From assembly GCF_019303535.1 (NCBI RefSeq), contig NZ_JACCIU010000001.1, positions 868,001 to 932,000 of the forward strand: a DNA stretch of 64,000 nt. The letters run 5' to 3'. The notes under the pieces are model-generated. The model did no database searches and was not told where the DNA came from. It saw only the letters and a program-made list of their open reading frames with translations. This document shows, piece after piece, positions 57,234 through 64,000 of this stretch. Every line of letters starts with the position of its first letter. Within the stretch, counting starts at the first letter, position 1. Made by a program: the position numbers and the translations under genes. Source of the DNA: Lactobacillus sp. Sy-1. Lineage in GTDB: Bacteria > Bacillota > Bacilli > Lactobacillales > Lactobacillaceae.

Positions 57234-57528
57234 TCAGAAGTATTTAAATTTAATCGGAATTGCTAAACGAGCCGGAAAGGTAGTGACTGGCGAAGCAATT
57301 ATCTTAAGTGCGATTAGAAAACATCAGGTTGCGCTTTTGATTATTGCAAGTGATACCGGACAATCAACTACCAAAAAGTTTATTGACAAAGCTGGTTCAT
57401 ACCAAGTGGCGTACCATCACCTAATTACCAAACAGCAGTTAAGTGATGCGATTGGTGCTCCGCGCACGATGGTGGGGATTACTGATCGGGGCTTTGCTAG
57501 CAAACTAAACGAAATAAAAAATAGTTAA
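57226..57528 (+). CDS. ylxQ: L7Ae-family protein YlxQ
   Basis: A 100-residue protein of the L7Ae/L30e/S12e/Gadd45 family, which binds K-turn [23 protein letters not shown] and [20 protein letters not shown] match the family core. The start is ATG 57226, overlapping rnpM by eight bases and lacking a clear ribosome site, so coupling is likely. It is part of the nusA-infB operon. Confidence 0.9.
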   Translation: MNSQKYLNLIGIAKRAGKVVTGEAIILSAIRKHQVALLIIASDTGQSTTKKFIDKAGSYQVAYHHLITKQQLSDAIGAPRTMVGITDRGFASKLNEIKNS

Positions 57529-57542
57529 AGGATAGTGATTAT

Positions 57543-59930
57543 ATGGGTAAAAAGCGTATTTATGAATTAGCTAAAGAACTCAATGTTACTAGTAAGCAAC
57601 TAATTAGTAGCGCTAATAGTAAGGGTATTTCGGTTCATAACCATATGTCTACGATTGATGATAGCCAAGAAAAACAGATCAGAGCAGCTTTAAAAGGGAG
57701 TTCTAACCAACCAGCCAGTCATGCTAATGCAAAGTCACAGTCAAATGGTGGTCAACACCATACTAATTCCCAAAACCGGAATAGTGAAAAGCGGACTGCT
57801 AAGAATGACCATAAGCAAGGTGAAAGAACTAACTCTAACAAGTCGAATAGTAATGCTGCCAAAAACCACCAGGGACAAGCTGGTAATAATCGGAGCAATG
57901 CTAGTCATAGTAATAGCCATTCTAATAACCACCGCATTAACGCTAGCGGTGCGAACAACAACAATAACAACAGTCATTCCAATAACCGGAATACTAACAC
58001 CAATAATAACGGTGGCAATGGTAATTCGAACGGGTTCCATAAGAATAACCGTAAAAACAAAAAGAAGTTTAACAAGCGAAATAATAACTTCGGCAATAAG
58101 TACACTAAGAACCAACGAATTCGCCAAATTCATAAGCATAACGATGCTCCTAAGCGAAAGGATCATCCGCTTCCAGAAGTGTTAGAATACACTGATGGAA
58201 TGAATGCTCAAGAAATTGGTAAGGTTCTGCACCGTGAACCAGCTGAAATCGTTAAAAAGTTGTTTATGTTGGGTGTAATGGTTAACCAAAACAAATCACT
58301 TGATAAGGAAACCATCGAACTCTTGGCAGCTGATTACGGGATTGGAGCTAAGGAAAAAGAAGAAGTTAACGTTTCTGACCTTGATAAGCTCTTTGACGAA
58401 GAAGAACACAATACCGCCTACCAAGAAAATCGGCCGCCAGTGGTTACCATTATGGGACACGTTGACCACGGGAAGACAACGCTATTGGATTATCTGAGAC
58501 ACTCCCACATTACTTCTGGTGAAGCTGGTGGGATTACCCAGGGAATTGGGGCCTACCAAGTTCAACACGATCACAAGACGATTACATTCTTGGATACACC
58601 AGGACATGCGGCCTTTACTGCAATGCGGGCCCGCGGTGCTGACATTACTGATATTACCATTTTGGTGGTTGCTGCAGATGATGGGGTAATGCCACAAACG
58701 GTTGAAGCGATTAACCATGCCAAGGCCGCAAAGACACCAATTATCGTGGCCATTAATAAAATTGATAAACCGGGTGCCAACCCTGACCACGTTACTGAAC
58801 AGCTTAGTAACTACGGTTTAATCCCAGAAGACTGGGGTGGGGATACCATTTTCGTTAAGATTTCAGCTAAGTTTGGGAATAACGTGGATGAACTATTGGA
58901 CATGATCCTATTACAAGCTGAAGTGATGGAATTAAAGGCTAATCCGAAGCAAAATGCTGCTGGATCAGTAATTGAAGCCCGCTTAGACCGTGGCAAGGGA
59001 ACTGTTGCAACCCTCTTGGTTCAACAAGGGACCATGCACGTTGGGGATCCGATCGTAGTTGGTGATACCTTTGGCCGGGTTCGGACGATGGTTAATGAAC
59101 ACAACCAAGAAATGAAGGAAGCAACGCCTTCTACGCCGGTTGGAATTACTGGATTGAATGACGTTCCTGAAGCTGGGGACCGTTTCATTGTCTTTGACGA
59201 TGAAAAGACCGCTAGAACGGTTGGTGAAAAGCGGGCCGAAGAAGCGAAGGAAAACGACCGTCGGCAAACTAACCACGTTACGCTTGATAACCTGTTTGAT
59301 TCCCTTAAGGAAGGTGAAATGAAGCAAGTTGATATTATCATTAAGGCTGACGTGCAAGGATCCGTAGAAGCACTTTCATCCAGTCTTCAAAAGATTGAAG
59401 TTGAAGGCGTTAAGGTCAACATCATTCATACTGGAGTTGGGGCCATCAACGAAAGTGACGTTGCCCTAGCAGAAGCAAGTAACGCCATTATCATTGGATT
59501 TAACGTTCGCCCTACACCGCAAGCAAAGGCGCAAGCGGAAAGTGACAGCGTTGATATTCGACTCCACCAAGTTATTTACGATGCGATTGATGAAGTTGAA
59601 TCAGCAATGAAGGGGCTTTTGGAACCAACCTACAAGGAAGAAGTTACTGGACAGGTTGAAGTTAGAGAAATCTACAAAGCTTCTAAGGTTGGAACGATTG
59701 CCGGTGGAATGGTAATTTCTGGTTACATTAGCCGTGATAGTAAGGTGCGGTTAATTAGAGATAACGTCGTGGTTTATGATGGTGAACTAGGTAGTTTGAA
59801 GCGGTTCAAAGACGACGCGAAGAGTGTTAAGCAAGGATTTGAATGTGGGTTAACCATTGAAAATTACAATGATATCAAGGTTAACGATGTCATTGAAGCT
59901 TACGTAATGAAGGAAGTTCCAGTCGAATAA
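57543..59930 (+). CDS. infB: Translation initiation factor IF-2
   Basis: A 795-residue GTPase that places fMet-tRNA on the 30S subunit. The N-terminal small helical domain ([19 protein letters not shown], 1-50) is followed by a low-complexity linker (52-187) extremely rich in Asn, His, Ser and Gly; residues 101-187 contain 33 Asn of 87. Then comes the second IF2-N domain (about 210-260) and the G domain (G1 GHVDHGKTT near 304-312, G3 [10 protein letters not shown]4 NKID), and domains II-IV with [14 protein letters not shown] and the C2 fMet-binding end. GGATAGTG precedes ATG 57543. Confidence 0.97.
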   Translation: MGKKRIYELAKELNVTSKQLISSANSKGISVHNHMSTIDDSQEKQIRAALKGSSNQPASHANAKSQSNGGQHHTNSQNRNSEKRTAKNDHKQGERTNSNKSNSNAAKNHQGQAGNNRSNASHSNSHSNNHRINASGANNNNNNSHSNNRNTNTNNNGGNGNSNGFHKNNRKNKKKFNKRNNNFGNKYTKNQRIRQIHKHNDAPKRKDHPLPEVLEYTDGMNAQEIGKVLHREPAEIVKKLFMLGVMVNQNKSLDKETIELLAADYGIGAKEKEEVNVSDLDKLFDEEEHNTAYQENRPPVVTIMGHVDHGKTTLLDYLRHSHITSGEAGGITQGIGAYQVQHDHKTITFLDTPGHAAFTAMRARGADITDITILVVAADDGVMPQTVEAINHAKAAKTPIIVAINKIDKPGANPDHVTEQLSNYGLIPEDWGGDTIFVKISAKFGNNVDELLDMILLQAEVMELKANPKQNAAGSVIEARLDRGKGTVATLLVQQGTMHVGDPIVVGDTFGRVRTMVNEHNQEMKEATPSTPVGITGLNDVPEAGDRFIVFDDEKTARTVGEKRAEEAKENDRRQTNHVTLDNLFDSLKEGEMKQVDIIIKADVQGSVEALSSSLQKIEVEGVKVNIIHTGVGAINESDVALAEASNAIIIGFNVRPTPQAKAQAESDSVDIRLHQVIYDAIDEVESAMKGLLEPTYKEEVTGQVEVREIYKASKVGTIAGGMVISGYISRDSKVRLIRDNVVVYDGELGSLKRFKDDAKSVKQGFECGLTIENYNDIKVNDVIEAYVMKEVPVE

Positions 59931-59952
59931 TCTTGATCAAGGAGTGATACCG

Positions 59953-60309
59953 ATGGCACAATACCGAGTAGGTAGACTACAACAAGAAATTCAAAGGGAA
60001 GTAAACGACCTGTTATTAAAGGAAGTTCGTGATCCCCGGGTTAAGGGGGTTACGATTACGGGTGTGGATGTAACTGGTGATCTTCAACAAGCCACCATTT
60101 TCTACAGTATCCTTTCTGATAAGAAGAGTGACGAAGAGAGCACTCAAAAAGGGTTGGATAAAGCAACTGGGATGATTCGCAGTGGCTTAGGAGCCCGCTT
60201 AAGAAACGTTTATAAAACCCCTGAGATTCATTTTGAATTGGATGATTCAATTCAATATGGAAGTAAGATTGATCAATTGATCAATAAACTACAACGCGAA
60301 GATAAATAA
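59953..60309 (+). CDS. rbfA: Ribosome-binding factor A
   Basis: A 118-residue KH-fold protein for late 30S maturation. RVGRLQQEIQREVNDLLLKEVRDPRVKGVTITGVDVTGDLQQATIFYS is the signature, and the end FELDDSIQYGSKIDQLI is typical. The start is ATG 59953, with CAAGGAGTG upstream; an in-frame ATG lies three codons earlier within that site. It is followed by a terminator. Confidence 0.95.
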   Translation: MAQYRVGRLQQEIQREVNDLLLKEVRDPRVKGVTITGVDVTGDLQQATIFYSILSDKKSDEESTQKGLDKATGMIRSGLGARLRNVYKTPEIHFELDDSIQYGSKIDQLINKLQREDK

Positions 60310-60312
60310 TTT

Positions 60313-60353
60313 AAAAAGAGTAGGTAATGAACGTTTATTATCTACTCTTTTTG
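60313..60353 (+). terminator. Terminator after rbfA
   Basis: AAAAAGAGTAG (60313-60323) pairs with CTACTCTTTTT (60342-60352), with TAAT/ATTA inside. It lies between rbfA and truB, ending the nusA-infB transcript or reducing read-through into truB. Confidence 0.9.
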
Positions 60354-60389
60354 AGTTTCAATGAAGATAGAAATGAGGAGGCGTTCATT

Positions 60390-61301
60390 GTGGACGGAAT
60401 TATTCCATTAAATAAGGAGCGGGGAATGACCAGCTTCGATTGCGTACGAAAGCTGCGAGGAATCCTAAAAACAAAAAAGATTGGCCATAGTGGAACCTTA
60501 GACCCGAACGTGGATGGGGTTTTGCCAATCTGTGTGGGCAGTGCCACTAAGGTGGTGGACTTTCTAATGAATTCTGGGAAGGTTTACCGCGGTGAGATAA
60601 CGCTGGGCTTTGCCACGACGACTGAGGATTTAGACGGGGAGGTAATTGACCAAAAGCCAATTACGACCCCATTCGAGCAATCAACCATCAATCAGGCAAT
60701 GCAAGAATTAGTTCAACCGGAACTTCTACAAATCCCGCCAATGTATTCAGCAGTCAAAGTAAACGGCCGCAAATTATACGAGTACGCTCGGGCTGGAGAA
60801 ACCGTTGAACGTCCAGAACGCCATGTCCGGATTGATTACTTTAAAATCACCGCTCCCGTTACTTTTGATGCGGAAAATCACGTTCAAAAAATTAAATTTG
60901 AGGTTGGTTGTGGGAAGGGGACTTACGTGCGCACCCTATCATTTATGGTTGGCCAAATTTTAGGGGTTCCGGCAGTAATGTCCGACCTAACTAGAATTAA
61001 GAGCGGGGGGTTCACCCTTAACCAAGCGGTAACCCTTAGTCAAGTTGAAACGGCAGTCCAAACCAATCAACTTGAGACCATCTGTTTCCCAATTGACCAT
61101 GCCTTAAGTGGGTTTCCAAATGTTAATTTAACGTTAAAGCAATGGAAAGTAGTGCAAAATGGTGGATTTTTAGCCCCCCAAGATATTAAGATGAATAGTG
61201 ATCAGATTGCTGTAAGGTTTAATCAGCAAATCAAAGCACTGTACTATTTTAATCATGACCAAGGGGTTTATAAACCGCTAAAAATGTTTAGTGTAAAGTA
61301 G
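60390..61301 (+). CDS. truB: tRNA pseudouridine(55) synthase
   Basis: A 303-residue enzyme making pseudouridine 55 in the T loop of tRNAs. The catalytic Asp lies in GHSGTLDPNVDGVLP (most orthologues have GHTGTLDPxAxGVL, so T to S and A to V/D changes surround it). KVYRGEITLGFATTTEDLDG, QIPPMYSAVKVNGRKLYEYAR and GTYVRTL are the other core motifs. The start is GTG 60390, eight bases after GAGGAGG; a longer frame to 60327 crosses the terminator and is rejected. Confidence 0.95.
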   Translation: MDGIIPLNKERGMTSFDCVRKLRGILKTKKIGHSGTLDPNVDGVLPICVGSATKVVDFLMNSGKVYRGEITLGFATTTEDLDGEVIDQKPITTPFEQSTINQAMQELVQPELLQIPPMYSAVKVNGRKLYEYARAGETVERPERHVRIDYFKITAPVTFDAENHVQKIKFEVGCGKGTYVRTLSFMVGQILGVPAVMSDLTRIKSGGFTLNQAVTLSQVETAVQTNQLETICFPIDHALSGFPNVNLTLKQWKVVQNGGFLAPQDIKMNSDQIAVRFNQQIKALYYFNHDQGVYKPLKMFSVK

Positions 61302-61312
61302 GAGTTTTGATA

Positions 61313-62248
61313 ATGGAAATCTTTAAAATTCACCACCCGATGGGGAATTTACAATTTAACGAACCGGTGGTCTTAGCAATGGGCTTCTTTGATGGCCTTC
61401 ACCTAGGGCACCAGCGGGTAATTGAACGTGCAAAGCAAATTGCGGATCAAAAGGGCGTTAAGCTAGCAGTTTTAACCTATGATCATCACCCGTCAATTGT
61501 CTATCAACGGTTAAGTGCACATGATAAGCGTTACTTAACTTTAAATGATTACAAAATGGATTTATTGGAACAAATGGGGGTGCAGGTGGTATTTCAAGTT
61601 AGTTATACCAATGCATTCCAAGCACAATCACCCCAGCAGTTCGTTGATAACTATCTGTGTCGATTGAACGCGTTAGTAGTCGTAGCTGGTTTTGATCACA
61701 CCTATGGTGAAAAGAAAGCAACCATGCACCTACTGCCTGAGTACGTAAAGGATCGCTTTGAAGTGGTTGAAGTAGCATCATTTGATATTGATAATAAAAA
61801 AGTTAGCTCGACTCGAATTCGGCGCAATTTAGATGCTGGCCACATTGATACGGTGAACCGCTTATTAGGCCGTCCTTTCGTTACTAGTGGGACCATCGTG
61901 CATGGTTTTGCCCGTGGCCGCGAGTTAGGGTACCCCACCGCAAACGTTGAACACAGTGAATACCAATGGTTACCAGCAATTGGTATTTACATTGTCCGAA
62001 TGCAAATTGGTGATCAGTGGTATGGCGGAATGGCTTCGATTGGAAGAAATGTTACTTTTGGTGATGCCCACCCAATTACCGTTGAAATTAACTTATTTAA
62101 TTTTAACCAAAATATTTACGGTGAAGATGTCCAAATTGAATGGTTGCATTGGACCCGGGGAGAAGTGAAATTTAACGGCGTAGATGCCTTAATTAAGCAA
62201 CTTCAGGCCGATCAAAAAGAGGCTGAAAAATTTTTAAGTGATTTGTGA
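61313..62248 (+). CDS. ribF: Bifunctional riboflavin kinase/FAD synthetase
   Basis: A 311-residue enzyme converting riboflavin to FMN and FAD. The N-terminal adenylyltransferase domain has MGFFDGLHLGHQRVI and the SSTRIRRNL motif. The C-terminal kinase domain has GRPFVTSGTIVHGFARGRELGYPTANVE, including the PTAN motif. ATG 61313 is eight bases after GGAG; a TTG at 61307 is too close. It is coupled to truB, as is usual in Firmicutes. Confidence 0.96.
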   Translation: MEIFKIHHPMGNLQFNEPVVLAMGFFDGLHLGHQRVIERAKQIADQKGVKLAVLTYDHHPSIVYQRLSAHDKRYLTLNDYKMDLLEQMGVQVVFQVSYTNAFQAQSPQQFVDNYLCRLNALVVVAGFDHTYGEKKATMHLLPEYVKDRFEVVEVASFDIDNKKVSSTRIRRNLDAGHIDTVNRLLGRPFVTSGTIVHGFARGRELGYPTANVEHSEYQWLPAIGIYIVRMQIGDQWYGGMASIGRNVTFGDAHPITVEINLFNFNQNIYGEDVQIEWLHWTRGEVKFNGVDALIKQLQADQKEAEKFLSDL

Positions 62249-62257
62249 GTGTCTTTC

Positions 62258-62286
62258 TTGACTTATAATTCTCACTTTGGTACATT
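62258..62286 (+). promoter_or_regulatory. Promoter for hrcA-grpE
   Basis: TTGACT (62258-62263), 17 bases, TACATT (62281-62286) with TG one base upstream. The CIRCE operator covers the expected start of transcription. Confidence 0.7.
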
Positions 62287-62297
62287 ATATATGTAGC

Positions 62298-62324
62298 TTA
62301 GCACTTGATACATACGAGTGCTAA
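62298..62324. promoter_or_regulatory. CIRCE operator (HrcA binding site)
   Basis: TTAGCACTT-N9-GAGTGCTAA matches the CIRCE consensus (TTAGCACTC-N9-GAGTGCTAA) at 17 of 18 positions, the one change being C to T at the inner edge of the left arm. It sits 16 bases upstream of hrcA. Confidence 0.95.
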
Positions 62325-62340
62325 AAAGGAGTGATTATTA

Positions 62341-63378
62341 ATGCTTACAGAACGACAAGAACGAATTTTATCTGGAATCGTTCAGGACTATACCCAGTTT
62401 GGAGTCCCAGTTGGCTCTAAGGCATTAGCTAATCAGCTTCCGTTCCATGTTAGTTCAGCTACGATTAGAAATGAAATGGTAGTATTGGAAAAAGCGGGGT
62501 TGATTGAAAAGACCCACCTTTCATCCGGACGAATTCCATCGATTAATGGCTATCGGTACTATGTCGACCATTTAACACTTTCAAGGGTTAATACGTCGAG
62601 TGACTTAGCGGTTATTCATAAGGCATTGGATACTAATTACCAAGAAATCGATGAGTTAGTTCAGCAATCTGCTAATATTCTTTCTGATTTGACTAACTAC
62701 ACTGCTTTGACGCTACAGCCTGAACAGGCAACTAGCAGGCACTTACAGGGATTTAGGTTGGTTGCGCTCGGTGATCAGCGAGTAATGGCGATCCTAGTAA
62801 CTGATAACGGTGATGCTGAAACGCAAATGTTTCGAATCCCCGCTGGGGTTACTGGAGAACAACTAGAAGCGGTGGTTAATTTAATTAACGATCGTTTAGT
62901 TGGACAGCCATTATCGGTGGTGCTAGCACAACTTAAATCGGTGATTCCAAGCGAAGTCAATCAGTACTTGCATTCACCGGATGTTTTTATCAGTATCTTG
63001 GATGAGGTTTTGATGAAAGCAGCCAGAGACCGGCTGTACGTTGGCGGAGAAATGAACCTGTTAAGTTTCACGGAACAAAGTGACGTTAGCTATTTAAAGC
63101 CACTGTATTCCATGCTAAATCAATCTGGTGAAATTGCAAAATTTATCGATAGCCCTGGTGACGGGGTGTCGGTCAAGATTGGTTCTGAAATGAGTAATGA
63201 ACTATTGAAAAACTATAGTGTTATTACCGGGACTTACGATGTTGGCCAGTATGGCAAGGGTGTTATCGCTGTATTGGGCCCAACTCGGATGCCGTATTCT
63301 AAGGTGATTACCTTAGTAAGTGCATTTAGAGAAGAGCTTGCCAATCGTTTGTTAGGTTACTATAAAGAAAATAAATAA
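62341..63378 (+). CDS. hrcA: Heat-inducible transcription repressor HrcA
   Basis: A 345-residue repressor of class I heat-shock genes that binds CIRCE with help from GroEL. The N-terminal winged helix is LTERQERILSGIVQDYTQFGVPVGSKAL and SSATIRNEMVVLEKAGLIEKTHLSSGRIPS; the GAF-like central domain and the YGKGVIAVLGPTRMPYSKVI end are typical. AAAAAGGAGTG precedes ATG 62341. A CIRCE site in its own promoter region indicates autoregulation. Confidence 0.97.
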   Translation: MLTERQERILSGIVQDYTQFGVPVGSKALANQLPFHVSSATIRNEMVVLEKAGLIEKTHLSSGRIPSINGYRYYVDHLTLSRVNTSSDLAVIHKALDTNYQEIDELVQQSANILSDLTNYTALTLQPEQATSRHLQGFRLVALGDQRVMAILVTDNGDAETQMFRIPAGVTGEQLEAVVNLINDRLVGQPLSVVLAQLKSVIPSEVNQYLHSPDVFISILDEVLMKAARDRLYVGGEMNLLSFTEQSDVSYLKPLYSMLNQSGEIAKFIDSPGDGVSVKIGSEMSNELLKNYSVITGTYDVGQYGKGVIAVLGPTRMPYSKVITLVSAFREELANRLLGYYKENK

Positions 63379-63397
63379 ATCTAAAGGAGGGTTTTGT

Positions 63398-63961
63398 TTG
63401 GCATCTAATAAGAAGCATGATGAAGAAAAGCAAAATTCTGCGGAAGCAACTGAAACAGAAAAGGTAACGGCTGCTGAAGAACAAGCCGCTACTGAAGAAA
63501 AGCACGATGATAAGGAAATTATCGACTTAAAACGCCAATTGGATGATATGGAAAATAAGTATCTCCGGGCTGCAGCAGAACTACAAAACGTACAAAACAG
63601 GGCTAAAAAGGAACAAGCAACCATCCTCAAGTATGATGGACAGAAGTTAGCTACTAATATCCTGCCAATTGTTGATAACTTGAACCGGGCTTTAGAAGTT
63701 AAGGTCGACGACAAGGGCGGTCAACAACTAAAGCAAGGGGTTGAAATGGTGGCAAAACACCTTGAAAAGGCTCTTAGCGATAGTAAGGTGGAACGCTTGG
63801 ACGTCGAAGGAAGGGAATTCGATCCGAACTTCTGTCAAGCCGTTCAAACGGTGCCGGCTGATGATGATCATCCAACTGACCACGTTGTCAAGGTATTACA
63901 AAACGGCTACAAATTAGCTGATCGAGTAATTAGACCTGCGATGGTTGTTGTTGCAAAATAA
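63398..63961 (+). CDS. grpE: Nucleotide exchange factor GrpE
   Basis: A 187-residue DnaK co-chaperone. A charged, Glu/Ala-rich N-terminal tail (about 1-45) is followed by the long dimerisation helix (LDDMENKYLRAAAELQNVQNRAKKEQATILKYDGQ) and the beta-domain signature (EFDPNFCQAVQTVPADDDHPTDHVVKVLQNGYKL). The start is TTG 63398, seven bases after AAAGGAGG. It is 19 bases after hrcA and in the same HrcA-controlled operon. Confidence 0.97.
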   Translation: MASNKKHDEEKQNSAEATETEKVTAAEEQAATEEKHDDKEIIDLKRQLDDMENKYLRAAAELQNVQNRAKKEQATILKYDGQKLATNILPIVDNLNRALEVKVDDKGGQQLKQGVEMVAKHLEKALSDSKVERLDVEGREFDPNFCQAVQTVPADDDHPTDHVVKVLQNGYKLADRVIRPAMVVVAK

Positions 63962-63989
63962 AATTAAATTAAATGAATCAAAAATAAAA

Positions 63990-64000
63990 AGTGAGGTAAA
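63990..64000 (+). promoter_or_regulatory. dnaK: Ribosome site of the next gene (probably dnaK)
   Basis: GTGAGGTAAA at the right edge is a ribosome-binding sequence with no start codon inside the window. In the hrcA-grpE order the next gene is dnaK; that is inference from context. Confidence 0.5.

Noticed and set aside
57721-58090. Repeat-rich stretch that could suggest a CRISPR or minisatellite array
   Set aside because: There is no regular repeat-spacer unit; it is codon-level Asn/His/Ser low complexity inside an intact gene.
57741-58185. Long open frames on both strands over the infB linker
   Set aside because: They arise from the AAT/AAC-rich repeats of the Asn-rich IF-2 linker; they have no ribosome site and give low-complexity hydrophobic products.

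Overview
The window is a low-GC, almost entirely coding block of core chromosome from a member of the Lactobacillaceae. The evidence is the gene set and order: typA-ftsW-ylbG-rsmD-coaD-ylbL-comEA/EB/EC-holA, rnjB-TPR-tuf-tig-clpX-ysxC, rpsB-tsf-pyrH-frr-uppS-cdsA-rseP-proS-polC-rimP-nusA-rnpM-ylxQ-infB-rbfA-truB-ribF and hrcA-grpE. Other supports are many TTG starts with strong AGGAGG-type ribosome sites, a D-lactate dehydrogenase and mevalonate-type HMG-CoA synthase. A small-genome, possibly heterofermentative relative such as Fructilactobacillus is my guess; the genus cannot be proved from this window.

Layout. 1-3.2 kb: 3' part of an aldo/keto reductase, then an arginine/ornithine-type antiporter with an ArgR regulator and a small orphan gene. 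3.2-7.4 kb: mostly minus strand, with a lipid kinase, rpoY-rnjA (RNA polymerase epsilon and RNase J1) and peptide deformylase. 7.4-18 kb: typA, ftsW, the coaD cluster, the late competence operon and holA. 18-26.6 kb: rpsT and rpsO (divergent), rnjB, a TPR protein, tuf, tig, clpX and ysxC. 26.6-38.2 kb: a 57-residue minus-strand gene, uvrC, obgE, an OatA-like acyltransferase, rnz, lapA-like, recJ, apt, tRNA-Ser(CGA), mvaS and a deoxyribosyltransferase-family gene. 38.2-41.3 kb: lexA facing DUF896 and yneF, plsC, trmN6 and a GIY-YIG protein. 41.3-50.8 kb: D-ldh, then translation, envelope and lipid-carrier genes. 50.9-64 kb: polC, the rimP-nusA-infB operon, truB-ribF and the HrcA regulon up to the ribosome site of the next gene, presumably dnaK.

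The genes serve translation (factors, ribosome assembly, tRNA), RNA turnover (RNases J1, J2, Z), envelope synthesis (FtsW, UppS, CdsA, RseP, PlsC, OatA), DNA replication and repair (PolC, HolA, RecJ, UvrC, LexA), protein quality control (Tig, ClpX, HrcA/GrpE) and DNA uptake (ComEA/EB/EC). No gene-free stretch exceeds 300 bases; the longest (about 255, 225, 210 and 200 bases, before tig, tuf, rpsO and typA) hold terminators, promoters and, for the first three, structured leaders, which are described individually.

I saw no prophage, IS element, CRISPR array, defence island or anything resembling an undescribed multi-gene system. The points worth a second look are RNA and regulatory: large structured leaders before rpsO, rpsB, tig and tuf, a terminator-like hairpin inside the rimP-nusA leader, perfect palindromes at the rnz and tig promoters, a lexA gene whose well-placed start appears to be ATT, a comEC with no obvious start signal, an Asn-rich IF2 linker, a tRNA-Ser with an encoded U discriminator and a D-LDH with an altered dinucleotide motif.
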